From positions 1 through 64,000 of the forward strand of contig CAVSAJ010000002.1 of NCBI GenBank assembly GCA_963725895.1: 64,000 bases of DNA. Reading direction: 5' to 3'. A program made the translations under genes and the position numbers. Of this stretch, positions 47,421 through 56,682 are shown piece after piece. Every line of letters begins with the position of its first letter. The stretch's first letter is position 1. The DNA is from Bog-473 sp963725895 (GTDB taxonomy: Bacteria > Actinomycetota > Acidimicrobiia > Acidimicrobiales > RAAP-2). The notes beneath the pieces were generated by a model. The model was not told the origin of the DNA and did no database searches. It was given only the letters and a program-made list of their open reading frames with translations.

Positions 47421-49174
47421 ACACCGCCCGTTCGCCCGATTCGATTCGGACCGTCGACCGCCCGCTGTTCCGGCCCGATGACCCGTCAGTGCTGGCTCGG
47501 GCTGCCGGGCGACTGGCGCGAGATCATCCGGAGCTGGAACGGCGGGCCCATCGACTCGCTGAGCGGACAGAAGCGCAATGTTTCCATGTCGCCGTCCTCG
47601 GCGACTTCAAGCGGGGCAAGTCCACGCTGATCAACGCGCTCCTCGGTCGAGAGGTGCTGCCGTGCGGGGTGGTGCCACTGACGTCGGTGTCGACCGAGGT
47701 CCACATCGGTGTCCGTCAGACGATCGCAGTCTTCAAGGACGGGAACCGAGTCGTGATTTCGCCGACGGACCTCGCCGACTACGTCACCGAGCGATCGAAT
47801 CCGTCGAACGTCAAAGAGGTCGACCATGTAGAAGTCGGCGTCGAAACCAGCTTCGGCGTGCCAGGCCTCGTACTGGTGGATACACCAGGCTTCTCCTCGG
47901 TCAACGAGGCCAACACCCACGAGGCCGAGCTCGCGTTGCTCGATTGCGATGGCGCCATCGTCGTGCTGGCGGCCGACAACCCGTTGTCGAAGAGCGAGGC
48001 GGACGTGCTCAAGGTGCTTGCGACCCGCAGGGCTCGGACTTTCGTGGTCCTCAACCGCGCCGACACCCTCTCGCCGGGCAACCTTGAGGAGGTACGCACC
48101 TTCGTTCATCAGAGGTTGGGCGCCGAAGTCGGGAGCTCCGTCCGGCCCTTTTGCATATCGGCCAGCGGCGCCGTTGCGCGAGCGGCCGGTTTGCCCGGCG
48201 ATCCGATCGAATTCGACGACTTTCACGCCGCCCTTACGAGGTTCGTCGACGAGGACCTGGCTGCAGCTCGTCGAGCCGCCGCCTACACGGAGTTGGCGAG
48301 AGTGGTTGCAGAACTCGTCCGTGCCTTCGAACTCGAGGAAGCAGCGAGTTCGCTCGACGTCGAACGACTCGACACCCAGATCAACCGGTTTACCGAGGCC
48401 GTCGCGGAGGGACGCCGACATCTCCTCGAAGACGTGGTCGTGGTCGACCACGCCGTCGACGACGTGCTCAGCGATGCGTGGAGGTTCCTGTCCGAGCAGG
48501 CGGCCCGGGCGGCGCAACGATGTGCTCCAGACCTCGTCGCTCGCATCGATCAGCTCTCCCGGGGCCACCTGGACGCCGGCATCCGAGCGGCCATAGAGCA
48601 GTTGGTCCGACGCGACTTCGAGCCGATCCGGGAGGAAGCGGCAGAGAAGGCCGAGCTCGGATGGCACACGGCTGTAGAACGATTCACCACGAGGACGCAA
48701 GAGCGGGTGGACGCCTTGGTGCAGACGGCAAGCGGCCTTTTCGATGTGCACCTGCCCCATGTCAGCGTCTCGGCGCTTCGTGAGCAGCGGGAGCAGTTCT
48801 CCTACCTCTTTCTCTACGTGGAAGGGCCGAACGCAGTGATCGGTCATCTCTTCGGTCGATTGGTGCCCAACCGGATAATGCGTCAGCGTGCGCGCCGAGT
48901 AGCCACGGCCCGACTCGCCCAGGAGTTCGACAAGCACGCAGGCCGCGCCCACCACGATCTCGCAGAACGCCTCCGCCGAGCCAAGGCCGATCTGATCGTC
49001 TCGATGAAGGCCGAATTCGAGCAGACCCAGGCGTCGTTGCTGACGGCCTGTCGCGAAGCGCGAAACCTGCGCGAACTTGGCGAAGCCGCACAGCGTGACC
49101 GGGCCACGCTGCGCCGCGAGGGGCGCGTGCTCTTGCGCCGGGTCGAAGCAGCCGTTGGGGTAGAGGGAAGCTGA
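47417..49174 (+). CDS. Dynamin-like GTPase
   Basis: 585 residues. G1 is AVLGDFKRGKSTLINALLG near residue 60, a G2-like Thr occurs in PLTSVSTEV, G3 is LVDTPGFSS and G4 is VLNRADTLSP. Long helical segments follow, ending in a charged coiled-coil-like tail (QTQASLLTACREARNLRELG). A hydrophobic stretch near 450-480 (YLFLYVEGPNAVIGHLFGRL) could contact membranes. Bacterial dynamins remodel or protect membranes. It is the third gene of the riboswitch-controlled operon, suggesting a membrane-protective or chaperone-like role under fluoride. Confidence 0.85.
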   Translation: MNTARSPDSIRTVDRPLFRPDDPSVLARAAGRLARDHPELERRAHRLAERTEAQCFHVAVLGDFKRGKSTLINALLGREVLPCGVVPLTSVSTEVHIGVRQTIAVFKDGNRVVISPTDLADYVTERSNPSNVKEVDHVEVGVETSFGVPGLVLVDTPGFSSVNEANTHEAELALLDCDGAIVVLAADNPLSKSEADVLKVLATRRARTFVVLNRADTLSPGNLEEVRTFVHQRLGAEVGSSVRPFCISASGAVARAAGLPGDPIEFDDFHAALTRFVDEDLAAARRAAAYTELARVVAELVRAFELEEAASSLDVERLDTQINRFTEAVAEGRRHLLEDVVVVDHAVDDVLSDAWRFLSEQAARAAQRCAPDLVARIDQLSRGHLDAGIRAAIEQLVRRDFEPIREEAAEKAELGWHTAVERFTTRTQERVDALVQTASGLFDVHLPHVSVSALREQREQFSYLFLYVEGPNAVIGHLFGRLVPNRIMRQRARRVATARLAQEFDKHAGRAHHDLAERLRRAKADLIVSMKAEFEQTQASLLTACREARNLRELGEAAQRDRATLRREGRVLLRRVEAAVGVEGS

Positions 49175-49187
49175 CGGCCGGGCACCC

Positions 49188-49565
49188 TCAGAGCCACAGG
49201 CCGAGGGCGAGCCCGGCCGTCGCCGCTGCCAATCCCACGGCGACGCCGCCGACCGCGTTGCCGGCCGCTTCGAGGTAGCGCCCGTCTTCGACCAGCCGCA
49301 TCGTCTCGAAGGTGAAGGTCGAAAACGTGGTGTAGGCGCCGCAGAACCCAGTGCCCAAGAGGGCCTTTCCCAGGTCCGAGAGATGATGGTTGAGCGTCAG
49401 ACCGGTGAGCAGTCCGAGGAGGAGTGATCCACTGACGTTGACCAGAAAGGTCCCCCACGGCAGGTCCGAGTTCACGCGAACGGTCACGGCGCGGTCGAGC
49501 AAGTAGCGACACGGGGCGCCCACGAAGCCGCCAGCGGCGACGACAAGGAAGGTGGTGGTGGACAT
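49188..49565 (-). CDS. crcB: CrcB/Fluc fluoride channel (subunit 1)
   Basis: 125 residues, four helices. GGFVGAPCRYLLDRAV, PWGTFLVNVSGSLLLGLLTG (the G-T-x-x-V-N-x-x-G motif) and GTGFCGAYTTFSTFTFETMR (central Na+ site/Phe box) define CrcB. Fluc channels are dual-topology dimers that let F- leave the cell. It is last in a three-gene operon with DUF190 and a second crcB, an arrangement typical of heterodimeric Fluc pairs. Confidence 0.96.
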   Translation of the reverse strand: MSTTTFLVVAAGGFVGAPCRYLLDRAVTVRVNSDLPWGTFLVNVSGSLLLGLLTGLTLNHHLSDLGKALLGTGFCGAYTTFSTFTFETMRLVEDGRYLEAAGNAVGGVAVGLAAATAGLALGLWL

Positions 49566-49579
49566 CGACTCCGAGGCGC

Positions 49580-49918
49580 TTAGAGATGGAGGATCTCGAC
49601 GTCCTCGACCACGACACGAATTCCGGTGAGCATGTGGCCGATGGCGTCCAAGAAGGCTTGGATCTTCTCGGGGGCATCAACGATGACGACCGCCAACGGA
49701 GCGTCGCCGGACAGCAGATGACCCCGATGGACGTGGCCCGAGTTGCCGAACCCCTCGACGGCTTCGAAGACCGTCAGGCCGGCCATCTTGGCCTTGCGTG
49801 CCCGACGCAGCACCTCCATCTCGAGGCCTTTTCGGCCGGCATGGTCGTGGAACGTCATGAGCAGAGTCAGCCTCGTCGCCGGGCTACCTTCGAATGCAGA
49901 ACGTGCGTGGCTCCTCAT
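49580..49918 (-). CDS. DUF190 protein of the crcB operon
   Basis: 112 residues from ATG 49918, which overlaps the crcB-2 stop. LTLLMTFHDHAGRKGLEMEV, AGLTVFEAVEGFGNSGHVHR and LAVVIVDAPEKIQAFLDAIG match DUF190 (PF02641), a PII-like ferredoxin-fold family often found beside crcB. It may sense a ligand and modulate the channel (inference). The spacing to crcB-1 is 14 bases. Confidence 0.9.
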   Translation of the reverse strand: MRSHARSAFEGSPATRLTLLMTFHDHAGRKGLEMEVLRRARKAKMAGLTVFEAVEGFGNSGHVHRGHLLSGDAPLAVVIVDAPEKIQAFLDAIGHMLTGIRVVVEDVEILHL

Positions 49919-50428
49919 GTCATCTCCTGTTGGAGCCAACGCTCCGCTCGAAGTACCGCCCGCGCTCCCAACATGCCGATCGTTACTGCGAGCAAGCCCA
50001 ACACCAGGCTTCCTCCCAGATAGGCCACGGCGATCTCTGGAGCGTCCGGCGCGTACGAGCTGCACCGCCTCCACCATGAAGGTCGAAAAGGTGGTATAGG
50101 CGCCGATCATCCCGCTGCCGATCACCGGTCTCGCTAGGCGGCCCATCGGAAACTGCTCGATCAATGTGATGAGCAGGAACCCGAGTACGAAGCTGCCCGA
50201 GAGGTTGACGAGAAAAGTGCCCCAAGGGAACCGGCCGGTCTCGGTCGGGAGACCGAGCGAAATGGCGTAACGCGCAACGGCGCCCACCGATCCGCCCAGC
50301 GCGAGGGAGATCAGGATGATCACCTGGGGCCGGATGATCCGTCGTCGACGGTCCCATCCGCCCGAAGACCCGAAGTCGATGTCGGGGTCGAACGGAACCC
50401 CGGAATGGTCACCGCCAGTCGGACTCAT
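49915..50428 (-). pseudogene. crcB: CrcB/Fluc fluoride channel (subunit 2), one frameshift
   Basis: ATG 50428 follows an AAGGAGGAG box. The frame gives an extended N-terminus (SPTGGDHSGVPFDPDIDFGS), then VIILISLALGGSVGAVARYA, PWGTFLVNLSGSFVLGFLLI and GSGMIGAYTTFSTFMVEAVQ. Near 50,055 the frame changes and the last helix reads IAVAYLGGSLVLGLLAVTIG, ending ERWLQQEMT at 49915. About 170 residues in all. The break is probably a sequencing error, since the rest is well conserved. It is the first gene after its own fluoride riboswitch. Confidence 0.9.
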
Positions 50429-50466
50429 CTGCTCCTCCTTCTGCCGCGCCGCCTGCGGCACGAATC

Positions 50467-50515
50467 GGGTAGGAGCCATTAGCCGGTCGGCATTCGAGGC
50501 GAGCTCCATCGCCAC
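50467..50515 (-). ncRNA. Fluoride riboswitch of the crcB operon
   Basis: On the minus strand GGCGATGGAGCTCGCC leads to TCGAATGCC, GACC and GGCTAATGGCTCCTACC. Pairings: GGCGA/TCGCC, GGAGC/GCTCC, GCC/GGC around GACC. The 3' CTCCTACC is the best match to consensus of the four copies. It ends about 39 bases before the crcB-2 start. A TAGATT -10-like box lies just upstream (50523-50528). Confidence 0.95.
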
Positions 50516-50620
50516 GATCGAATCTAGCAAGACGCAGTCACGAGAACGTCCATGGAACCCATGCCGCACCGCGACCGGCGGTAGGGTGAGCGAAGGCGCC
50601 GCGGAACGAGGAGGTGGCAC

Positions 50621-51271
50621 GTGCCGACGAGCCAGGTAGCAACGAGGATCGTCGTCTTCTTGAGCGAGGATGATCGCTCCGGGCATCACGGCCTGCACGA
50701 GGCGCTGCTCGAGAGGGCTCGCGAGGACGGACTGGCGGGGGCAACGATCTGGCGTGGCATCGAGGGCTTCGGTAGCTCGGGGCGAATCCGGACAGCGCGT
50801 TTTCCCGACGCCATGATCGGCCTGCCGGTGACGGTCGAACTGGTCGACTCGCCCGAGCGCATCGAAGAGTTCCTCCCCGTGGTCAAAGAGCTGGCGCCTC
50901 GCTCCTTCGTAACGCGTGAGGAAGTAACAGTCACGCGCTTCGATTCGACGCAGCCTCCCGCACTCGACGATCCGACCCAAGGCCCACCTAAGGCCCCATG
51001 GGCGCCGAGAGCACCCCGACGACCAGCGAGTCAGGCCCGAGGTGGACCCCGACCGTCGGATCCAGGTAAGCGACGAAGTCAGGTGCCTGGCCGAGGTAGT
51101 TGCTCAGGCCCACCACGAACGAATCGAGGTCTGCAGCGTCACCGTGGCCGAGCGCCCACCCAGCGATGGGAGGGCCCGAGTTGTGTTGCAGGTGGCGCGA
51201 CAACTCGGCCACCGCGTGCGTGCGCTGTTTTGGCTGCGCCAGGGGAACAACCCTGCCCCGAACCGCGATGA
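50621..51271 (+). CDS. DUF190 protein with run-on tail
   Basis: GTG 50621 follows GAGGAGG. The conserved part is residues 1-110: ATRIVVFLSEDDRSGHHGLH, GATIWRGIEGFGSSGRIRTA and TVELVDSPERIEEFLPVVKE, clearly DUF190. Beyond about position 50,960 the frame runs on as Pro/Arg-rich sequence antisense to the degV gene, so the natural C-terminus is probably near 50,960-51,000 and the stop lost to an indel. It is divergent from the crcB-2 riboswitch, a second DUF190 copy beside the fluoride channels. Confidence 0.75.
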   Translation: MPTSQVATRIVVFLSEDDRSGHHGLHEALLERAREDGLAGATIWRGIEGFGSSGRIRTARFPDAMIGLPVTVELVDSPERIEEFLPVVKELAPRSFVTREEVTVTRFDSTQPPALDDPTQGPPKAPWAPRAPRRPASQARGGPRPSDPGKRRSQVPGRGSCSGPPRTNRGLQRHRGRAPTQRWEGPSCVAGGATTRPPRACAVLAAPGEQPCPEPR

Positions 51272-51792
51272 CGAGCGGGTGGTTGTGGGCAAGGTGCGAG
51301 CTCGGGAGCAGCCCCGATCGGTCGCTGCGTCGCAGCGCATCCACCTCTTGGATCAACGCAAAGGTGTGGAGGCGCGTCGGTAATCCTTGGGCGGCGTCCA
51401 CCAACGATGGAGCAGTCCCGGTGAGCGCAAGGCGATGCAGCTCGGCGACGATGAGGCCGGCGCCCACACTGAGCGAACCGGTGTCGATCACGCTCACCCC
51501 TGAGCCCACCCGTTCAGCTGCATAGTGCGCGCGTTGCAGCGTGGCGCTCAGCTGTCCCGACACGTGCACGGCGAGCACGAGGTCGGGATGCTGGTAGGCG
51601 TTCATCAGCGCGCTGACCGTCGGCGGACTCGTCGAGGGGTACTCACCCCGGCGCAGCTGGCCCCAGAACTCGTCTCGCTCCAGGCGCAGGGGTCCGTCTG
51701 GGCCCCGGAGCTCGCCCGGCACCTGCAGCACCAGATTCGGATGCGGCGACCGCCTCGGGGATGTCGACGGCACCGTCGGTGACGATCAACAC
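50988..51792 (-). pseudogene. DegV-family lipid-binding protein, one frameshift
   Basis: GTG 51792 starts LIVTDGAVDIPEAVAAS, the DegV N-terminus. The frame changes near 51,740 and continues NLVLQVPGELRGPDGPLRLE, STSPPTVSALMNAYQHPDLV, VHVSGQLSATLQRAHYAAER and VIDTGSLSVGAGLIVAELHR to 50988. About 265 residues. DegV proteins bind fatty acids and can feed fatty-acid kinase. The start overlaps the universal stress gene, making it last in the complex-I-like operon. Role in fluoride response is unknown. Confidence 0.8.
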
Positions 51793-52259
51793 GCATCCAG
51801 ACCACCAACACTGGGCAGGGGTGGTGGCGCACCACCAGACGGACGGGTCGAGCGAACGGCCGAGACCGACCGATGCGTCGACTGCTCTCGACCGTGACCA
51901 CCGACGACGACCAGGTCGAAACCGTGTTCTTCGGCATAGGTTGCGATCGCCTGAGCGGGGTCGTCCGCGTACACGGCCTCCGTCGGTGACGTCCCAACTG
52001 TGCTGGGTCTGGCCATGCAGCGAGCTGAGACCGTGAGAGAGGTTCTCTCGTTCTGCCGCCAGGGCACGCTCGCGCTCCTCGGTCGGTCTCGGCGTGGGCG
52101 CCAGGCCGGATGACCAGCAAGACGTGCGTCTCGCCGCGCAGGTCCGCCGCCAAGGCACTGCCGACGTGGAGCGCGTGCTGGGCCTCGACCGACCCGTCGT
52201 AGCCGACGAGGATGCGCCGGAACACGCCGCCGCCGGCGGGCGGACGCCTCAGGTGTCAT
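51786..52259 (-). pseudogene. Universal stress protein (UspA family), frameshifted
   Basis: ATG 52259 has an AAGGAGG box 10 bases after the preceding gene's stop; GTG 52225 is the alternative. MFRRILVGYDGSVEAQHALH (Walker-like start), then in other frames VYADDPAQAIATYAEEHGFD with LVVVGGHGR and HHPCPVLVV. These are the four usual Usp elements, including the G-x2-G/9-x-G(S/T) region, spread over three frames. Stop at 51786. Usp genes are among reported fluoride-riboswitch neighbours as I recall. It probably binds ATP and acts in stress adaptation. Confidence 0.75.
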
Positions 52260-52269
52260 CGGACCTCCT

Positions 52270-54318
52270 TCATCGCAGAGCTGCCGTGAGTGCGAGGGCC
52301 ACCAAGAGCGCGAAGAGCATGTAGGCCACATAGGCATTGAGCCGTCCGGACTGGAGCTTCTTGGCGACGCGAGCCACGGCCAGCGTGGCCCGACGTAACG
52401 GGCGATAGAGGTAAGTCTCGACCGGCTCGACCACCCGAGTCTCGGTCTCGACGTGGGCGACGGGGTGCGAGTCGGGACCGCCCGTCTCCGCGACGACGAC
52501 GACCGTCGTCGAGCGAGTGGTACCCAAGACGTTGCCCAAGACGTGGCGCAGCGGGTTGGCGAACCCGAAGGCCGTGTACGACGAGGGTCCAGCCACGCCC
52601 GAGGTGGCGGACCGCCACGCGGGGACGCGGCGCACGCGCAGGTAGCGCCCACCCGAGAGCACGATGGCACCGAGGAACACGGCGGCGAAGGCGGTCGGCA
52701 TGGCGATCCACAGCCACGAGGGCGACAGGATCGAGAAGCCGTGAAAGATCGGCTGGAGCACCCAGGGCGACTTGAGAGCCTGCTCGGTGGCGCTGCGGGG
52801 GACGATCGGGGCGAGGCCGCGTGCGATGTAGCGGATCTCCCACGGGGTCACCGCGGCGAGCCCCAGACAGGCGAAGCCAAGGGCGACGACGCCTGCCTTG
52901 CCGACGGGTCCGGGCTCGCGGGCCTCGCCGACCGTCGACGATGCCCGAGGCCGTCCGAGGAAGGTGAGACCGAGCACGCGCAAGAAGGCCAAGGCGGCGA
53001 GACCGGTCGTCAGGGCGACCAGGGCGCCGGCTGCGGCCAGGCCCAGACGGATGGCGAGTCCCGGCACGCGGAACTGCTGCATGAGCGCTTCGAGGATGAA
53101 CCACTCCGAGACGAACCCGATGGTCGGCGGCAGGCCGGCCAGGGTCACCGCTCCGGCGCCGAACGCGGCCCCGCTCCAGCGCAGGCGCCGCCCGATGCCG
53201 CGGAGCGCGTCGAGCTCGTCGGTGCCGGTCGCAGCCTCGACGTTGGCCAGCGAGGTGAAGAGGGCCGACTTGGCGATGGCGTGGGCCACCGTCTGAAGGG
53301 TGGCCGCCAGCAGTCCCATGGCCACCAGCAGCTCCGAGTCCGACGACCGACTCCGGTCAGCGCCACGCCGTAGGCAGTCACGATCAGGCCGGCGTTCTCG
53401 ACGCTCGAATAGGCGATGACCCGGCCGAGACGGCCCTGGACGCCGGCGAAGGTGATCCCGAGCAGCGCAGTGATGCCCCCGACCAGGAGCACCGCGATCA
53501 CGAGCCAGACCGGCGGACGGCCGAGGACACCGAGGAAGCGCCACAGCCCGTAGACGCCGACGTTGGCGGCAATGCCCGGCCATGGCGGCCCGGGCTGGGC
53601 CGGGCGCAGCCGGGTAGCCGACGGGGATCCACACCTGGAGGGGCACCAGACCGACCTTGGCCCCGAACCCGACCACGACCAGCACCCAGGCCACGTCGTG
53701 GATCGCGCCGGGTCCGATGGCGTGCCAGCTGGCGATGCTCAGGCTGTGGGTACGCCCGGCCATCAGCAAGAAGCGCGAAGAGCAACGCGGCGCCGCTGAC
53801 CTTGCCGATGCTGACCGTCGACCAGGCGGCGCCGGCCTGTCGGGCGTCGGCTCGCGTGACCGAGGTCAGCATGTAGAACGAGACGGTCAAGCATCTCCCA
53901 GGCGAAGAGGAACGTGAAGGCGTCTGCTGCGCAGAGGATCACGGCGACCGAGGCCAGCAGGAGCACGTAGCCCGAAGCGGTGCCCCGGCGGTGTCGCGTT
54001 CGTGCTGGGACCCGCCCAGGACACGAAGCAGGCCGAGACGCAGGCGCCGATGGCGAAGAGCAGCGTCAAGAACAGGCCGGCCAGCGAATCGATGCGCAGC
54101 GCGTTGTGACCTACGCCGAACACTCCGGAGATGTCGATCCTCGTCGGTGCCCCGGTCGTCGCGCGTGCGCCGAGCACGACCAGGCACACGCTGCCCGCCA
54201 GGGCGAGCAGATAAGGCAGGCGGCGCCACAACGCATGTGCCGACGCCCACGACGACGTCGATCACGCAGCCCGGCTGCGAAGCACGCACAGCGCAGCGGC
54301 CATCAGATCGGCGTTCAC
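52270..54318 (-). pseudogene. Complex-I-like antiporter subunit (HyfB/NuoL-M type), frameshifted
   Basis: GTG 54318 overlaps the previous stop. Pieces in successive frames: LPYLLALAGSVCLVVLGARA, DSLAGLFLTLLFAIGACVSA, DAFTFLFAWEML, DARQAGAAWSTVSIGKVSGA, DVAWVLVVVGFGAKVGLVPL with QVWIPVGYPAAP, then an intact run from TLQTVAHAIAKSALFTSLAN to the stop at 52270. This is the proton-conducting MrpA/NuoL-like antiporter fold of about 680 residues, with its key Lys in the FGAKVGLVPLQVWIP helix. It should form an ion channel module of the complex. Confidence 0.8.
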
Positions 54319-55175
54319 GGGCCGGCCTCCTCCGGTGGGTCCTCCGGGGAGGCCGGCTCGTCGAGCGTCCCGGCGCAGCCGGCTCGAGCGCAGCCGACGT
54401 GCCGAGCAGGCCGACGGCGAGCAAGATGCCGTGCAGCAGCCCGAAGGGCGTCGGGGGCGAGCCCGGTACGAAGACGTCGACGGGAACCGTCGTCCAGCGA
54501 TTCCGCCGCGCGTGGCGTAGCCCGGTGCCGACGAGGCCGCCGCTGATGGCGTCGGTGCCCGCCGCGATGACGACCTTGGGCTCGGGCATGACCTCGTAGG
54601 TCTGGCGAAGCGGGTCGAGCATCCCGGCGGCGCCAGCGCCGGTCACCAGCAGCACGTCGGCGTGCTTGGGGCTGGCGGTGAAGTAGATCCCGAGGCGCTG
54701 CACGTCGTAGATCGGGATTGGTCAGCGCGGCCACCTCCCATTCCTCGCTGCCGTCCGAGCCGGCGTCGACGTGGCGGACGTGGATCGACCGGCGCAGGGC
54801 CCGCACTCGGCGGTGCAGCTCGCGTCGTGACCGCTTCCAGCGCCTCGTCGTCCTCGTCGGTCTCGGGCACGACGAGGGCCCGACGGGTCGTCGTCGACGA
54901 CCTCGAAGCCGGGATCGAGGCGAAGTACCTCTGGGCTCAACGCGGCGCACCGCCCGCACAGGATGCAGCGCCCCCGGTCGAGTCGGACGCTGCCCTCGGC
55001 GCTGAGCGATGGCCAGAAGTCGGGCAGACCGCGATCGCCTCGTCGACTCTCGCGTCCGTGCGGCCCCCGTGCACCACGATCGAGCGCCCGAGAACCCGTC
55101 GCCGTAGCCGTCGGGGCGCCGCGGGTAGCGAGTCGTGACGATGCCTTCGCGCAGGCCCCGTGGGATCCAGGGCAT
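54315..55175 (-). pseudogene. Fused ferredoxin-like and NuoB-like subunit lacking proximal-cluster cysteines
   Basis: ATG 55175 overlaps the large-subunit stop. The N-part reads MPWIPRGLREGIVTTRYPRR and, after a frame change, VRLDRGRCILCGRCAALSPE, one CxxCxxC motif. A linker leads to a NuoB/HyfI-like domain in an intact frame: VDAGSDGSEEWEVAALTNPI, KHADVLLVTGAGAAGMLDPL, MPEPKVVIAAGTDAISGGLV and VPGSPPTPFGLLHG. All four positions that hold proximal [4Fe-4S] cysteines in NuoB/HyfI are replaced (Asp/Ser, Ser/Glu, Thr/Asp and Ser). About 285 residues. A redox relay to a normal N2-type cluster is therefore unlikely. Confidence 0.8.
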
Positions 55176-56682
55176 CAGCTGGCTACTCCCGCGATCGAGA
55201 CCCCGAAGCTCGCCTCGATGAAGGCGAAGTCGGTCAGGATGTCCTTGGGGAAGGCGGCGTGGAAGACAGCGAGGTTGTGGAACGAGGCCGAACGAGGCTT
55301 GACCCGCGACCAGTCGCCCGTCCTCGACCGCGACGAGGTAGAGGACCTCGCCCTGAGGAGCCTCGGCCCAACCGAACGCCTCGCCGGTCGAGTACACCGA
55401 GCGGCTGGCGCCACCCACCGGATCCGACGAGTGGACAGGCGGTCGATGGCCTGGCGGATCAGGTGGAACGAGCTCCGCGATCTCCTCGTTCCGGACCCGC
55501 TGGCGGGCCAAGGGCATCGCCGTCGTCTGCCGCTTCGAGGAGCTGGTGGCCGAGCCGGCCGTACGCGGCGTAGGGACGGGCGAAGCGAACGTCCTCCGAT
55601 CTGGCCCGAGCCACGGCCGACCGGACCGACGAGCGCGTAAGCGGCCGCCAGCTCGTGCGGGATCACCCCCGTCCCGCGGAGACGGTCGACGAACGAGGGG
55701 GTGGCCAGCAAGAGCCGCAGGTCCGGCGCGGATGCCTGCCTCGATCTCGTCGATCGCCGCGAAGAGCTCCGGGGCGCCGAGCCGGAGCGGGCCGCTCGAC
55801 GCCGCCGGGAACGACGACGCCTCGCCCGAACCGGCTGCCGCACAGTCGGGCTCGGAGGCGCTGGACCCGCTCCTTGTGCAGCGACAGGCGGGCATAGGCC
55901 ACGGCCTGTCCGGCTGCCTCGGTGTGGCGGATGGTCGAGTCGAGGTGGTTGGCCACGCGCTCGAGCTCGGCGTGGATCACACGCACGACGGCCAGCTGCC
56001 TCGGGCACCTCGACTTCCGCGATCCGCTCGAGCGCCTGGCAGATAGGCGATGGCGTGGGCGACCGACGCCACACCCTCGCGTGCGCTCGGCCAAGAGCAC
56101 GCCGTCGTCGAGGCCCAGCCCCTCGAAGCGGCACTCGACGCCCCGGTGCTTGTGGAACACCCGGGTGCGCAGGTGGGGGATGTCCTCTCCGGCGTCTCGA
56201 CGAGGTACTCGATGGACTCGAAGACCCCCGAGCGCACCGGGTCCGTAGGGGATGGTGAACACGCCTTCGCCGCGCAGGTGCGCCGGCAGCGGGCGGGTGT
56301 CGAGGTCGAGCCGGCTCCTGTCGCCGCCCGGCGCCGGGCCGTGGTCGCGCCTCGCCGGGCGAGAAAGGCAGCACCAGCGGGTCGAGGCGGGGATGACCGA
56401 GCGGGACGAGACCGAAGAGGTCGTGGATCTCGCGCTCGTACCACGCTGCCGCCGGCACCTGGGGAGTCAAGGACGGGAACCTGCTCGACCTCGGGACCGA
56501 TGACGGTGTCCAGTGGAGAGCAAGTACCCGTTCTGGGCCAGCACGCAACGCAGCCGCGTCGCGTCACCCTGCGCCGTGGCGAACAGGCCGCAGAACCGGG
56601 CCCCCTCAGAGAGGTCGGCCAGCGACGCGCGCCACGAAGGTCGCTGACCGTCGAGGACGCATGCGTTGGGCTCGGTCGTCAC
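55175..56682 (-). pseudogene. Large subunit (HyfG/NuoCD-like) without NiFe ligands, frameshifted
   Basis: GTG 56682 starts TTEPNACVLDGQRPSWRASL. AAWYEREIHDLFGLVPLGHP is the NuoC signature; FTIPYGP, HKHRGVECRFEGLGLDDGVL, VIHAELERVANHLDS and ARLSLHKERVQ are NuoD/HyfG landmarks; the end reads DFAFIEASFGVSIAGVAS. Where group-4 hydrogenases have ERxCGxC this reads ERT-EGVAS, and the C-terminal SFxLCYxC reads SFGVSIAG. All four NiFe cysteines are thus absent. About 500 residues across five or more frames. This matches Ehr-type (hydrogenase-related) complexes, not hydrogenases. Confidence 0.82.
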
